This document shows positions 1-10,373 of a DNA stretch of 64,000 bases, one piece after another. The stretch covers positions 42,975-106,974 of the forward strand of contig NZ_CABFMD010000037.1 of NCBI RefSeq assembly GCF_901875555.1, given 5' to 3'. Numbering within the stretch: position 1 is the first letter of the stretch; each line of letters opens with the position of its first letter. This stretch comes from Streptococcus parasanguinis (GTDB lineage Bacteria > Bacillota > Bacilli > Lactobacillales > Streptococcaceae). The notes beneath the pieces were generated by a model. That model worked only from the letters and a program-made list of their open reading frames with translations, had not been told where the DNA came from and searched no databases. The position numbers and the translations under genes were made by a program.

Positions 1-1
1 T

Positions 2-1354
2 GTGGAAAGCCTGCTCTCCACCAGCCCAGATTCCAACAATGGCGAAGACAGAGAAAAAATTGTTGCGGAAGAAATTGAAGACAGAAGCAATACCAATCTA
101 ACCATTACAAAGACCATTAACCGTTTAGGTACAGTCTTCTTCCTATTTGTCTTCAATATTGGGATTTCCATATTTGTATTCCTATTAACAGGAATCATGA
201 TTTTCTCGCAGGTACTTTTTATCATCTATGCTATGTTTCTGCCTGTGAGCTTTATTTTAAGCATGATTCCATCATTTGATGGTATGTCAAAACGAGCCAT
301 AACAAAGCTCTTTAATACCATTTTGACACGAGCTGGAATCACATTGATTATTACGACAGCATTTAGTATTTCAACCATGCTCTATACCTTATCGGCTGGT
401 TATCCGTTCTTTTTGATTGCTTTTCTACAGATTGTGACCTTTGCAGGAATCTACTTCAAGCTGGGCGATTTAATGAGTATGTTTTCTCTACAGAGTAACG
501 ATTCTCAAAGTGTGGGAAGTCGTGTGATGAGAAAACCTCGTATGCTTATGCACGCTCACATGCACCGTCTACAGCGGAAACTTGGACGTTCCATGACTAC
601 TCTAGGGGCTGGGTCTGCCATTGTTACAGGTAAAAAAGGACAGTCGGGTTCGGGGAGTTCTGCAAGGACACAAGCAGATCACTCCCGACCAGACGGAAAG
701 GAAAAATCAACACTTGGAAAACGTATCGGTCAAACCATCGGTACAGTAGCTGATACCAAAGACAGAATGGTAGACACTGCTAGTGGTTTGAAAGAACAGG
801 TTAAAGATTTGCCGACCAATGCAAGATATGCAGTATATCAAGGAAAATCCAAAGTAAAAGAGAATGTCCGTGATTTAACCAGTAGTATTTCTCAAACCAA
901 AGCGGACAGAGCCAGTGGACGCAAGGAACAGCAGGAACAAAGGCGAAAAACCATTGCGAAGCGTCGCTCTGAAATGGAACAGGTCAAACAGAAAAAACAG
1001 CCTGCTTCTTCTGTTCATGAAAGACCGACTACAAGACAAGAACAATATCATGATGAACAGACCTCAAAACAGTCTAATATTCAGACTTCATATAAGGAAT
1101 CTCAACAAGCCAAACAAGAGCGTCCAGCAGTTAAGTCCGATTTTTCAAGTCCAAAAGTGGAACGCCAAGGCAATACCGTTCAAGAAAAAACCGTTCAAAA
1201 GCCAGCAACTTCAACCACTACAGCAGATAGAACTTCACAACGTCCAATCACAAAAGAACGTCCGTCTACTGTTCAAAGAGTACCACTACAAAATACAAGA
1301 AGTAGACCACCAATCAAAACCGCCACCATTAAGAAAGTCGGTAAGAAACCATGA
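2..1354 (+). CDS. orf15: Tn916 Orf15, VirB6-like conjugation membrane protein (5' end outside window)
   Basis: Carboxy-terminal ~450 residues of the conjugation membrane protein encoded by orf15 of Tn916; the reading frame is open at the window edge. Hydrophobic segments lie around residues 40-75, 78-92 and 105-150. A long, very polar tail follows, rich in Gln, Lys, Arg, Ser and Thr (from about residue 200), probably cytoplasmic. VirB6-like proteins form the inner-membrane core of the type IV secretion channel. The stop overlaps the orf14 start by 4 bases, as expected for a translationally coupled transfer operon. Confidence 0.9.
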   Translation: MESLLSTSPDSNNGEDREKIVAEEIEDRSNTNLTITKTINRLGTVFFLFVFNIGISIFVFLLTGIMIFSQVLFIIYAMFLPVSFILSMIPSFDGMSKRAITKLFNTILTRAGITLIITTAFSISTMLYTLSAGYPFFLIAFLQIVTFAGIYFKLGDLMSMFSLQSNDSQSVGSRVMRKPRMLMHAHMHRLQRKLGRSMTTLGAGSAIVTGKKGQSGSGSSARTQADHSRPDGKEKSTLGKRIGQTIGTVADTKDRMVDTASGLKEQVKDLPTNARYAVYQGKSKVKENVRDLTSSISQTKADRASGRKEQQEQRRKTIAKRRSEMEQVKQKKQPASSVHERPTTRQEQYHDEQTSKQSNIQTSYKESQQAKQERPAVKSDFSSPKVERQGNTVQEKTVQKPATSTTTADRTSQRPITKERPSTVQRVPLQNTRSRPPIKTATIKKVGKKP

Positions 1355-2352
1355 AGTTGAAAACTTTAGTGATTGGTGGTTCTGGATTATTCTTGATGGT
1401 CTTCTCACTGCTTCTGTTTGTTGCCATTTTATTTTCAGATGAACAGGACAGCGGAATTTCCAATATTCATTATGGAGGTGTGAATGTTTCCGCAGAAGTG
1501 CTGGCTCATAAGCCTATGGTAGAAAAATATGCCAAAGAATATGGCGTTGAAGAATATGTCAACATACTTCTTGCGATTATACAGGTGGAATCGGGCGGTA
1601 CTGCGGAAGATGTTATGCAGTCCTCGGAATCCCTCGGTCTTCCACCTAATTCATTGAGTACAGAAGAATCCATTAAGCAAGGTGTGAAGTATTTCAGTGA
1701 ATTATTAGCCAGTAGCGAAAGGCTCAGTGTAGATTTAGAATCGGTTATCCAGTCCTACAATTATGGTGGTGGTTTCTTAGGGTATGTGGCTAATCGTGGA
1801 AATAAATATACCTTTGAACTGGCTCAAAGTTTCTCAAAAGAGTATTCAGGTGGCGAAAAAGTGTCTTACCCCAATCCCATAGCCATACCTATCAATGGGG
1901 GCTGGCGATACAACTATGGCAATATGTTTTATGTGCAACTGGTAACGCAGTATCTTGTCACAACAGAGTTTGATGATGATACGGTACAAGCCATCATGGA
2001 CGAAGCACTGAAATATGAGGGCTGGCGATACGTTTACGGTGGAGCTTCCCCGACTACTTCTTTTGATTGTAGCGGACTGACACAATGGACGTATGGAAAA
2101 GCTGGAATTAACTTACCACGAACCGCACAACAGCAATATGATGTGACCCAGCATATCCCACTATCGGAAGCACAAGCTGGCGATTTGGTTTTCTTTCATT
2201 CTACCTATAACGCTGGCTCTTATATTACTCATGTTGGGATATACCTTGGCAATAACCGTATGTTTCATGCAGGCGACCCAATCGGTTATGCCGACTTAAC
2301 AAGCCCCTACTGGCAACAGCATTTAGTGGGAGCAGGACGAATCAAACAATGA
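1351..2352 (+). CDS. orf14: Tn916 Orf14, bifunctional peptidoglycan hydrolase (lysozyme-like plus NlpC/P60)
   Basis: 333 residues. A membrane anchor spans about residues 7-29. A lysozyme-like domain (about 50-165) carries the general acid E80 in the sequence IIQVESGG. An NlpC/P60 endopeptidase domain (about 210-333) has C240 in DCSGL and H294 in HVGIY. This CwlT-type architecture cuts both glycan strands and peptide stems, opening the wall for the conjugation channel. It overlaps orf15 and orf13 by ATGA-type junctions. All visible catalytic residues are present, so the gene looks functional. Confidence 0.93.
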   Translation: MKLKTLVIGGSGLFLMVFSLLLFVAILFSDEQDSGISNIHYGGVNVSAEVLAHKPMVEKYAKEYGVEEYVNILLAIIQVESGGTAEDVMQSSESLGLPPNSLSTEESIKQGVKYFSELLASSERLSVDLESVIQSYNYGGGFLGYVANRGNKYTFELAQSFSKEYSGGEKVSYPNPIAIPINGGWRYNYGNMFYVQLVTQYLVTTEFDDDTVQAIMDEALKYEGWRYVYGGASPTTSFDCSGLTQWTYGKAGINLPRTAQQQYDVTQHIPLSEAQAGDLVFFHSTYNAGSYITHVGIYLGNNRMFHAGDPIGYADLTSPYWQQHLVGAGRIKQ

Positions 2353-3284
2353 GAAAGGAAGATTTAATGATGAAATTTAGAAAAAATCAGAATAAAGAAA
2401 AACAGATACCAAAGGAAAAGAAACCTCGTGTCTACTATAAGGTCAATCCTCATAAAAAGGTTGTGATTGCCTTGTGGGTACTTTTAGGGCTTAGTTTCAG
2501 CTTTGCGATATTCAAGCACTTTACAGCTATAGATACTCATACTATTCACGAAACAACTATCATAGAAAAGGAATACGTTGATACTCATCATGTAGAAAAT
2601 TTTGTAGAGAACTTTGCGAAAGTCTACTATTCATGGGAACTAAACGACAAGTCCATTGATAATCGCATAGAAAACCTGAAAGCATATCTGACAGAGGAAC
2701 TTCAAGCTCTCAATGTCGATACAGTTCGTAAAGATATTCCTGTATCGTCTTCTGTAAAAGGATTTCAGATATGGACGGTAGAAGCAGATGGCGACAATCA
2801 ATTTGATGTAACCTACAGTGTAGACCAACTCATTACAGAGGGGGAAAATACAAAGACCGTCCACTCTGCTTATATAGTGAGTGTCTATGTAGACAGTACT
2901 GGAAATATGGTCCTCATTAAGAATCCGACCATTACTAGCATACCAAAGAAATCAGACTATAAACCAAAAGCCATTGAAAGTGAGGGGACGGTTGATTCCA
3001 TTACAACCAATGAAATCAATGAGTTTTTAACGACGTTCTTCAAGCTCTATCCTACAGCGACAGCCAGTGAACTTTCCTACTATGTGAATGACGGGATATT
3101 AAAACCAATCGGAAAAGAGTACATCTTTCAAGAACTGGTAAATCCTATTCACAATCGTAAGGATAATCAAGTCACGGTATCGCTGACAGTGGAGTATATC
3201 GACCAGCAGACCAAAGCAACGCAGGTATCTCAATTTGATTTGGTACTTGAAAAGAACGGGAGTAATTGGAAGATTATAGAATAA
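2349..3284 (+). CDS. orf13: Tn916 Orf13, TcpC/VirB8-like conjugation protein
   Basis: Up to 311 residues. A short basic cytoplasmic segment is followed by one transmembrane helix (about residues 38-58) and two tandem NTF2-like extracytoplasmic domains, the layout of TcpC of pCW3, a VirB8-type channel component. The start overlaps the orf14 stop (ATGA). The internal ATG codons at 2367 and 2370 lie behind the better ribosome site GAAAGGAAG, so the true start may be one of those. It is the last transfer gene before the tet(M) control region. Confidence 0.88.
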   Translation: MRKEDLMMKFRKNQNKEKQIPKEKKPRVYYKVNPHKKVVIALWVLLGLSFSFAIFKHFTAIDTHTIHETTIIEKEYVDTHHVENFVENFAKVYYSWELNDKSIDNRIENLKAYLTEELQALNVDTVRKDIPVSSSVKGFQIWTVEADGDNQFDVTYSVDQLITEGENTKTVHSAYIVSVYVDSTGNMVLIKNPTITSIPKKSDYKPKAIESEGTVDSITTNEINEFLTTFFKLYPTATASELSYYVNDGILKPIGKEYIFQELVNPIHNRKDNQVTVSLTVEYIDQQTKATQVSQFDLVLEKNGSNWKIIE

Positions 3285-3353
3285 CAAATATTGGTACATT
3301 ATTACAGCTATTTTGTAATCACGTACTCTCTTTGATAAAAAATTGGAGATTCC

Positions 3354-3645
3354 TTTACAAATATGCTCTTACGTGCTATAATTTAAGTATCTATTTAAAA
3401 GGAGTTAATAAATATGCGGCAAGGTATTCTTAAATAAACTGTCAATTTGATAGTGGGAACAAATAATTGGATGTCCTTTTTTAGGAGGGCTTAGTTTTTT
3501 GTACCCAGTTTAAGAATACCTTTATCATGTGATTCTAAAGTATCCAGAGAATATCTGTATGCTTTGTATACCTATGGTTATGCATAAAAATCCCAGTGAT
3601 AAAAGTATTTATCACTGGGATTTTTATGCCCTTTTGGGTTTTTGA
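3354..3645 (+). promoter_or_regulatory. tet(M) promoter and attenuator region
   Basis: A promoter is visible with TTTACA at 3354-3359, a 17-base spacer and TATAAT at 3377-3382. Downstream are a long imperfect stem (GGTATTCTTAAA near 3422 pairing with TTTAAGAATACC near 3510) and a perfect terminator hairpin (arms AAAAATCCCAGTGATAAA and its complement, about 3586-3628) inside the orf12 leader. In Tn916, tetracycline slows leader translation so that RNA polymerase reads through into tet(M) and beyond. All elements of that model are intact here. Confidence 0.85.
3559..3645 (+). CDS. orf12: Tn916 Orf12, tet(M) leader peptide
   Basis: A 28-residue peptide beginning MLCIPMVMHKNPSD and ending ALLGF, whose stop lies 15 bases before tet(M). 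The terminator hairpin lies within its coding sequence, so ribosome progress through the leader decides which RNA fold forms. This is the orf12 attenuation peptide known from Tn916. Confidence 0.85.
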   Translation: MLCIPMVMHKNPSDKSIYHWDFYALLGF

Positions 3646-3660
3646 ATGGAGGAAAATCAC

Positions 3661-5580
3661 ATGAAAATTATTAATATTGGAGTTTTAGCTCATGTTGATG
3701 CAGGAAAAACTACCTTAACAGAAAGCTTATTATATAACAGTGGAGCGATTACAGAATTAGGAAGCGTGGACAAAGGTACAACGAGGACGGATAATACGCT
3801 TTTAGAACGTCAGAGAGGAATTACAATTCAGACAGGAATAACCTCTTTTCAGTGGGAAAATACGAAGGTGAACATCATAGACACGCCAGGACATATGGAT
3901 TTCTTAGCAGAAGTATATCGTTCATTATCAGTTTTAGATGGGGCAATTCTACTGATTTCTGCAAAAGATGGCGTACAAGCACAAACTCGTATATTATTTC
4001 ATGCACTTAGGAAAATGGGGATTCCCACAATCTTTTTTATCAATAAGATTGACCAAAATGGAATTGATTTATCAACGGTTTATCAGGATATTAAAGAGAA
4101 ACTTTCTGCCGAAATTGTAATCAAACAGAAGGTAGAACTGTATCCTAATATGTGTGTGACGAACTTTACCGAATCTGAACAATGGGATACGGTAATAGAG
4201 GGAAACGATGACCTTTTAGAGAAATATATGTCCGGTAAATCATTAGAAGCATTGGAACTCGAACAAGAGGAAAGCATAAGATTTCAGAATTGTTCTCTGT
4301 TCCCTGTTTATCACGGAAGTGCAAAAAACAATATAGGGATTGATAACCTTATAGAAGTGATTACGAATAAATTTTATTCATCAACACATCGAGGTCAGTC
4401 TGAACTTTGCGGAAAAGTTTTCAAAATTGAGTATTCGGAAAAAAGACAGCGTCTTGCATATATACGTCTTTATAGTGGCGTACTGCATTTGCGAGATTCG
4501 GTTAGAATATCGGAAAAGGAAAAAATAAAAATTACAGAAATGTATACTTCAATAAATGGTGAATTATGTAAAATCGATAAGGCTTATTCCGGGGAAATTG
4601 TTATTTTGCAGAATGAGTTTTTGAAGTTAAATAGTGTTCTTGGAGATACAAAGCTATTGCCACAGAGAGAGAGAATTGAAAATCCCCTCCCTCTGCTGCA
4701 AACGACTGTTGAACCGAGCAAACCTCAACAAAGGGAAATGTTACTTGATGCACTTTTAGAAATCTCCGACAGTGACCCGCTTCTGCGATATTATGTGGAT
4801 TCTGCGACACATGAAATCATACTTTCTTTCTTAGGGAAAGTACAAATGGAAGTGACTTGTGCTCTGCTGCAAGAAAAGTATCATGTGGAGATAGAAATAA
4901 AAGAGCCTACAGTCATTTATATGGAAAGACCGTTAAAAAAAGCAGAGTATACCATTCACATCGAAGTTCCACCGAATCCTTTCTGGGCTTCCATTGGTTT
5001 ATCTGTATCACCGCTTCCGTTGGGAAGTGGAATGCAGTATGAGAGCTCGGTTTCTCTTGGATACTTAAATCAATCATTTCAAAATGCAGTTATGGAAGGG
5101 ATACGCTATGGCTGTGAACAAGGATTGTATGGTTGGAATGTGACGGACTGTAAAATCTGTTTTAAGTATGGCTTATACTATAGCCCTGTTAGTACCCCAG
5201 CAGATTTTCGGATGCTTGCTCCTATTGTATTGGAACAAGTCTTAAAAAAAGCTGGAACAGAATTGTTAGAGCCATATCTTAGTTTTAAAATTTATGCGCC
5301 ACAGGAATATCTTTCACGAGCATACACCGATGCTCCTAAATATTGTGCGAACATCGTAGACACTCAATTGAAAAATAATGAGGTCATTCTTAGTGGAGAA
5401 ATCCCTGCTCGGTGTATTCAAGAATATCGTAGTGATTTAACTTTCTTTACAAATGGACGTAGTGTTTGTTTAACAGAGTTAAAAGGGTACCATGTTACTA
5501 CCGGTGAACCTGTTTGCCAGCCCCGTCGTCCAAATAGTCGGATAGATAAAGTACGATATATGTTCAATAAAATAACTTAG
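3661..5580 (+). CDS. tet(M): Tet(M) tetracycline-resistance ribosomal protection GTPase
   Basis: 639 residues, full family length. EF-G-like GTPase that binds the ribosome and removes tetracycline and minocycline. The G1 loop is AHVDAGKT (A10-T17), G3 is DTPGH (D74-H78) and G4 is NKID (N128-D131); EF-G-like domains III-V follow to the end. The start at 3661 ([10 protein letters not shown]) is the family start and has GGAGG 9 bases upstream; an in-frame ATG at 3646 would add five residues without a good ribosome site. No truncation or frameshift is seen. Confidence 0.98.
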   Translation: MKIINIGVLAHVDAGKTTLTESLLYNSGAITELGSVDKGTTRTDNTLLERQRGITIQTGITSFQWENTKVNIIDTPGHMDFLAEVYRSLSVLDGAILLISAKDGVQAQTRILFHALRKMGIPTIFFINKIDQNGIDLSTVYQDIKEKLSAEIVIKQKVELYPNMCVTNFTESEQWDTVIEGNDDLLEKYMSGKSLEALELEQEESIRFQNCSLFPVYHGSAKNNIGIDNLIEVITNKFYSSTHRGQSELCGKVFKIEYSEKRQRLAYIRLYSGVLHLRDSVRISEKEKIKITEMYTSINGELCKIDKAYSGEIVILQNEFLKLNSVLGDTKLLPQRERIENPLPLLQTTVEPSKPQQREMLLDALLEISDSDPLLRYYVDSATHEIILSFLGKVQMEVTCALLQEKYHVEIEIKEPTVIYMERPLKKAEYTIHIEVPPNPFWASIGLSVSPLPLGSGMQYESSVSLGYLNQSFQNAVMEGIRYGCEQGLYGWNVTDCKICFKYGLYYSPVSTPADFRMLAPIVLEQVLKKAGTELLEPYLSFKIYAPQEYLSRAYTDAPKYCANIVDTQLKNNEVILSGEIPARCIQEYRSDLTFFTNGRSVCLTELKGYHVTTGEPVCQPRRPNSRIDKVRYMFNKIT

Positions 5581-5758
5581 TGTATTTTATGTTGTTATAT
5601 AAATATGGTTTCTTGTTAAATAAGATGAAATATTTTTTAATAAAGATTTGAATTAAAGTGTAAAGGAGGAGATAGTTATTATAAACTACAAGTGGATATT
5701 GTGTGCTGAGAGCTTTCTTCTATACTAATAGACGAAAGGGTGTGAAAATGATTTTTAA

Positions 5759-6189
5759 ATGATACTGTGGAACGGAACAGTAGCCCTAGTATTGACTACT
5801 GTCGTTTCTATTCATATTGGCTATTCTAGGACTGAGATGAAAAAATCTATAAATGCTCAGAATAAAATTGAACCCGCAAATCTCCCCAAAACAATGGTGA
5901 GTCATGTACTTGTATTATTCCGAAAAAATACACCTCTGGTGCAGTGAGACAAATTGGTGTATCTTATAGTGGCTTCGTAGATGAAAGCTATACTCTACTA
6001 TCACTCTTTGATGATGTAGAACAAATTGAAAAAGATAATAGACTTCAGACAGCTATTGATGTTGTCAGAGAACAGTTTGGTTTTTTAGCCATACAAAAAG
6101 GAACCGTCCTAACTGAAGGTTCCAGAAATATTGAACGCAGTAAACTTATCGGTGGTCATTCCGCGGGTGGATTGGAGGGATTAAAATGA
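5759..6189 (+). pseudogene. UmuC-like Y-family DNA polymerase, C-terminal remnant with frameshift
   Basis: Two overlapping frames together encode the carboxy-terminal part of a UmuC/ImpB-type repair polymerase, as found on Tn5252-like ICEs. The first frame runs to about 5922 (IGYSRTEMKKSINAQ) and the second resumes with YTSGAVRQIGVSYSG. The break falls in a run of six A residues near 5920; one extra A would restore the frame. The catalytic amino-terminal palm is missing, so this cannot be an active polymerase. Similar remnants are a standard part of mega. Confidence 0.75.
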
Positions 6190-6521
6190 AACAAGAAAAA
6201 AATACAGTACAATTTTCAGAAATCCGTAGCAAAGGATGTAATGATATTGAAATGCTTGAAAGATTTTTACATGGAATCGTTGAAACAGCAACTTCAAAAC
6301 TTCGTCAGAGAAAACTCAAAACAACTGAAATATCGATACGACTAGTACATGCTAAATCTGAAAACCGATTACCATTGGAATTTACATTTAGCATTAAGCC
6401 AACAAGCTCATCTGTGATAATCTATACTGAGGTAATCAATCGCTTTAAAGAATGTTACACAGGTGGGGGAATTCAAGGTTTTACGATTCAATTTGATAAA
6501 AATACCCTTGCCTCTGCATAG
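6186..6521 (+). CDS. mega small conserved protein, function unknown
   Basis: 111 residues, overlapping the end of the umuC remnant by 4 bases, with GGAGGGATTAAA just before its start. It is polar, has no membrane segment or signal peptide, and no catalytic motif is recognised. Genes of this kind accompany umuC-like genes on streptococcal ICEs, often near YolD-type partners, so a link to the polymerase is plausible but not shown. Confidence 0.65.
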   Translation: MKQEKNTVQFSEIRSKGCNDIEMLERFLHGIVETATSKLRQRKLKTTEISIRLVHAKSENRLPLEFTFSIKPTSSSVIIYTEVINRFKECYTGGGIQGFTIQFDKNTLASA

Positions 6522-6533
6522 AAAGGATTTGAT

Positions 6534-6902
6534 ATGATTGACCGTTCATATTTACCATTTCAATCAGCAAGAGAGTACCAGGATACAAAGATGCAAAAAT
6601 GGATGGGCTTTTTCCTATCTGAACATGCATCAGCACTCTCTGATGATACAAACAAAGTAACGTACATGTCTGACTTATCACTAGAGAAGAAATTATTACT
6701 CCTCAGTCAAGTATACGCCGGGCAGCTACGCACACGCATTCAAGTGATTGAAAAAAACAAGCGTGTTTCCTACACTGGAACAATACCAAGTCTGACCAAA
6801 GATTTCATTTTGATAAAAACTACAACAGGTCACATCAATTTGAAATTAAAAGACATTATTAGTATTGAACTTGTCGAGGAGGTGCTCTATGAATCAGCTT
6901 GA
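6534..6902 (+). CDS. YolD-like protein of the mega umuC module
   Basis: 122 residues. The opening MIDRSYLPFQSAREYQD and the segment KWMGFFLSEH are typical of YolD-like proteins that accompany Y-family polymerases on Gram-positive plasmids and ICEs. A ribosome site GAAAGGA precedes the ATG. The gene is intact although its polymerase partner upstream is decayed. Function beyond this association is not established. Confidence 0.65.
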   Translation: MIDRSYLPFQSAREYQDTKMQKWMGFFLSEHASALSDDTNKVTYMSDLSLEKKLLLLSQVYAGQLRTRIQVIEKNKRVSYTGTIPSLTKDFILIKTTTGHINLKLKDIISIELVEEVLYESA

Positions 6903-7188
6903 GTTTCAGCGTAATCACCTACAAATGGACTATTATAGCGAGAGCTACCAAGATTTTGAACGTGACTTCTACCGCTACTCTAACATGAATATTCCATTGA
7001 CCTTCCTAACTGATGATATCCTAAAAACAATGGCGACTTCACGTAAGAATTACTTTGTCCTCAATAAGGAAAAGTCCAGAGATAACCGCGATCACTTCTT
7101 CATATTTGAAGTAAGTACCGTAGATGAGAATCCGCTAATCTATCATTATACATATAAGAAAACTACAATATATTTAGCAGAAAAATAG
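6889..7188 (+). CDS. mega small conserved protein (DUF5960-like)
   Basis: 99 residues starting at the ATG at 6889 behind GAGGAGGTG, a strong ribosome site; an upstream in-frame start at 6865 is not needed. It overlaps the preceding gene by 14 bases. The sequence is acidic and aromatic-rich with no membrane segment. I associate it with the DUF5960 group found beside ICE umuC/YolD genes, from memory and with moderate confidence. Confidence 0.6.
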   Translation: MNQLEFQRNHLQMDYYSESYQDFERDFYRYSNMNIPLTFLTDDILKTMATSRKNYFVLNKEKSRDNRDHFFIFEVSTVDENPLIYHYTYKKTTIYLAEK

Positions 7189-7217
7189 GAGCAGTTCAAT
7201 TGACTGTTCCTATTTTT
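7182..7217. terminator. Bidirectional terminator between mega small genes and msr(D)
   Basis: Stem AAAATAGGAgCAGTT / CTGTTCCTATTTTT with A and T tracts on both sides, placed between convergent transcription units. It can stop the rightward small-gene operon and the leftward mef-msr operon. Confidence 0.7.
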
Positions 7218-7305
7218 AATATTCATAAAATCTAAAGTCTTTATACTCTTTAACAATGGAGTCGCCAACCAGAACAGACTATACTGACCAGCGACTACCT
7301 TAAAT

Positions 7306-8769
7306 TTAATGTTTCAGATTTATTTTCTTATCTCTAATTTCATAAACTACATCTGCTACATTTTCGAGTAATCGTTTATCGTGGGTGATAAACACGATAG
7401 TTCCGGTGTACTCCTTCATTAGTATTTCCAAAGCCTCTAAACTTGGTATGTCAAGGAAGTTACTGGGTTCATCCATTATTAGGATGTTATATCTACCCAT
7501 GAGCATTTTAGCAAGCAACAATTTTATAATTTCTCCACCGCTTAAAACAGATAAACTTTTTCCAATATCGTTCTGTTTGAACCCCATAGATGCTAGCACT
7601 GAACGAATTTCTGATATATTGTAGTCACAATCCTTCTGCATAAACTCCATAACATTCTGATTACTGTTGTACTTGTAACCATTCTGTGCAAAGTAACCTA
7701 TTTTTGCCTTAGGCGAAATAGAAATTCCTTCTTCATGGTTTAAGATCATTTGGATTAAAGTTGTTTTTCCGATTCCATTACCACCAGTTAACGCCACTTT
7801 TGCTCCTAACGGAATTTGAAAAGATGCATTTTCAAACAGAGCCTTATCCCCAAATACTTTATTAATTTCTGCACCGACTATAGGGTATGGATTATGGAGC
7901 TCCAATGCTTTACTTTGCCTGAAACGAATTCTGCGAATGCCTTCCGGAGCTTCTACTTTTCCTAAGGCCGCAATCCTGTGCTCTAGGGTTTTAGCAGCAT
8001 TATACATCTTTTTTTCCTTACTTCCTATTGATTTTTGATGAGCTAAACGCCCTCCGTCTTCAGTACTTTTTTTCTTTGAAGAACCTTTTGCCTTCTGTTC
8101 TATTTTACGAGCCTGTTTTCGCTTTTCCTCCGCAGCCCTTTCCAATCGGGCACGTTCCGCAATAAATTGTTCGTATTCTGCAGCTTGGCTCTTACGTTCT
8201 TCCTCTTTCTGACGAAGATAATCAGAATAGTTTCCCCAATACTCAGTGATTTTGCCATCTTTCAGTTCCCATATTTTATCTACTATTTCATCAAGAAAAT
8301 AGCGGTCATGGCTAATAACTAACAGTGCACCTGTAAAATATTTTAGCTGTCCTATTAGAAAATCAATTCCTTCACGGTCTAAATGGCTCGTAGGTTCATC
8401 CGCTAAAATACCATGAACCTGTGCCGATAAGGCCTGTGCTATTTTAAGCCTTGTTTCTTCACCACCGCTCATAGTCTGTATATTTAATTGCTCAACACCT
8501 AGCTTGCCTACAAGTGCAAAATCTTTTTCCTCCTGCAGAGTTACTTCGTCCAACTGGGGAATATAGGCAAGTTCACCCAGACGATTCATTTTACATCCTG
8601 GGGGAGTTAATTCTCCTAAAAGTACCCTGAGTAAAGTGCTTTTTCCAGCACCATTTGCTCCTACTAAACCAATACGGTCATAATCATATACTTCTAATTC
8701 ATTTATATCTAAAACATCGCGTCCTTTGAATTCCACACGAATGTCTTTTGCTTTTAATATTAATTCCAT
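7306..8769 (-). CDS. msr(D): Msr(D) (Mel) ABC-F ribosomal protection protein
   Basis: 487 residues with two ABC domains and no membrane segments. The first Walker A is GANGAGKST (about residues 38-46), followed by signature MSGGE and Walker B ILADEP. A basic linker (about 185-265) precedes the second domain with [14 protein letters not shown] and [16 protein letters not shown] proteins of this kind bind the ribosomal E site and dislodge macrolides, ketolides and streptogramin B. It is co-transcribed with mef(E) upstream and has its own leader peptide in the gap. Confidence 0.96.
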
Positions 8770-8847
8770 AACATTTCCTCCTGTCTATAATCGCATGCTT
8801 TCATTTGCTTGTATGCAGGGAAAACCCTGCGATTTTAGCAGGAAGAG

Positions 8848-8868
8848 TTACATGAAAATAAGATACAT
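8848..8868 (-). CDS. msrDL: msr(D) leader peptide MYLIFM
   Basis: A six-residue frame MYLIFM followed by TAA, behind GGAGGAATATTT, between mef(E) and msr(D). It is identical to the known MsrDL regulatory peptide on which ribosomes stall with erythromycin. A GC-rich hairpin (arms GCAGGG/CCCTGC, about 8815-8830) follows it before msr(D), as expected for transcription attenuation. Confidence 0.85.
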   Translation of the reverse strand: MYLIFM

Positions 8869-8888
8869 AAATATTCCTCCAATATTGT

Positions 8889-10106
8889 TTATTTTAAATC
8901 TAATTTTCTAACCTCAGTTATCATTTGGCAAACTATAGCAATGCCAATAATTAAAATACCTGATAGTAAAAACCAATGATTTACACCGATTTTATCAGCA
9001 AAGAATCCAGAAAGAATTAACCCAATTGGCATAGCAAGTGACATGATACTTCCGATCAAAGAAAATACACGTCCTAAATATTCAGGCTTAATTTTCTCCT
9101 GAAAAAGAGCTGTTTGCACACCGCTATAAAATGGCACCGAAAGCCCCATTATTGCACAGCAAACTACGAATATTACAAATCCATTTGGAGGAAGTATTCC
9201 CGAAACGGCTAAACTGGTCCCCATTATAAAAAATGAACTTGTTATTAGTAATACATGCTTTTCGAAGCCCCCTAATCTTCCTAATAATAAGCCTCCTGCT
9301 AGCATCCCAAATGCAAAGGAAATTTCCGTAATAGAAATATGCACAGGCGTTCCATTAAAGTGTTCCATGCTTATTAAAGGAAATAGTGCATTGATTGGCA
9401 TATAAACAAAAGTATATAGTGTTCCTAAGAGTAATAAGGCAAACAATCCTTTGTTTTGTCTCAGAACCACAACTCCTTCTTTCATCTCCCTTATGAAATT
9501 TGGTTCTAAACTTTGCACTTGATTACCCAGCTTAGGTATACGTACAATTGCTACCGTAATAGATGCAATCACAGCACCCAATACGTCGATGGCAATAATA
9601 GCATTTAAATCCCAAACGGAGTATAAGAGTGCTGCAACTGCCGGACTAACAATATAGCTTATAGACTGCAAAGACTGACTATAGCCTGCGCATTTCGTTA
9701 GCTGTTCTTCTGGTACTAAAAGTGGTGTAACCGCATTGAGTGCTGGGGTATGAAAAGCTGTTCCAATGCTACGGATAAACAATACTATCATAATCATCCA
9801 GACAGGTAGCTCCATACAGAATGCAACAATAGCAAGCACTGCACCAGCTGCTGCGATAATTAAATCGGCACCAATCATTATCTTCTTCCTATCATGACGA
9901 TCCACTAGCACACCAATGGCAGGTCCCAAAATCGCATAGGGTAAAAAACCTACTAATGAAGCCATAGACAAGACCATCGCAGATCCTGTTTTTTCTGTAA
10001 GGTAAAAAATAATCGCCATTTGCAGGATGGCACTAGTGATTAATGATACTGCTTGCCCTGCCCATATTGCATAAAATTTTCGTTTCCAATTGTTGTATTT
10101 TTCCAT
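8889..10106 (-). CDS. mef(E): Mef(E)/Mef(A) macrolide efflux MFS transporter
   Basis: 405 residues, family length, about 12 hydrophobic helices. The loop between helices 2 and 3 carries GVLVDRHDRKK, the MFS motif A. It exports 14- and 15-membered macrolides using the proton gradient and acts with Msr(D). Located in a mega element rather than Tn1207-type context, so the mef(E) allele name is preferred on context; mef(A) and mef(E) differ by only about 10 per cent. Intact. Confidence 0.96.
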   Translation of the reverse strand: MEKYNNWKRKFYAIWAGQAVSLITSAILQMAIIFYLTEKTGSAMVLSMASLVGFLPYAILGPAIGVLVDRHDRKKIMIGADLIIAAAGAVLAIVAFCMELPVWMIMIVLFIRSIGTAFHTPALNAVTPLLVPEEQLTKCAGYSQSLQSISYIVSPAVAALLYSVWDLNAIIAIDVLGAVIASITVAIVRIPKLGNQVQSLEPNFIREMKEGVVVLRQNKGLFALLLLGTLYTFVYMPINALFPLISMEHFNGTPVHISITEISFAFGMLAGGLLLGRLGGFEKHVLLITSSFFIMGTSLAVSGILPPNGFVIFVVCCAIMGLSVPFYSGVQTALFQEKIKPEYLGRVFSLIGSIMSLAMPIGLILSGFFADKIGVNHWFLLSGILIIGIAIVCQMITEVRKLDLK

Positions 10107-10167
10107 TTATATTATCTCCTGCATATTATTTTGCTTGAATTTCTATTTTGAATAGCATTCTAGGCAA

Positions 10168-10212
10168 TAAAAAATGCAGGCCAAACCCCACAATGTGGCT
10201 TTTGGTCTGCAT
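10168..10212 (-). terminator. mef(E) attenuator terminator
   Basis: Read on the minus strand, a hairpin with arms GCAGACCAAAAGCCACA and TGTGGGGTTTGGCCTGC ends in a T run. It lies between the MefL leader peptide and mef(E). Ribosome stalling at the leader would prevent it forming; without drug it should stop transcription early. Confidence 0.75.
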
Positions 10213-10373
10213 ACATACAATTTGGAAACATTCATATTAAAGACATAGTTAAATAAAGGTATAGTTAAATAACCAATATCCTCACCGTAACTAATGAATG
10301 CTCAATATCGTATAAATAAGCACAACAAAAAAGCCTATCATCGGGTATAGATTCTGCTTTTTTTATTGCCAGC

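Noticed and set aside
915..1442. 175-codon frame overlapping orf15 and orf14
   Set aside because: Out-of-frame shadow of the polar orf15 tail with unlikely composition.
3413..3436. Mini frame MRQGILK in the tet(M) leader
   Set aside because: It sits on the arm of a leader stem and may be translated, but evidence is weaker than for orf12, so it was not listed as a gene.
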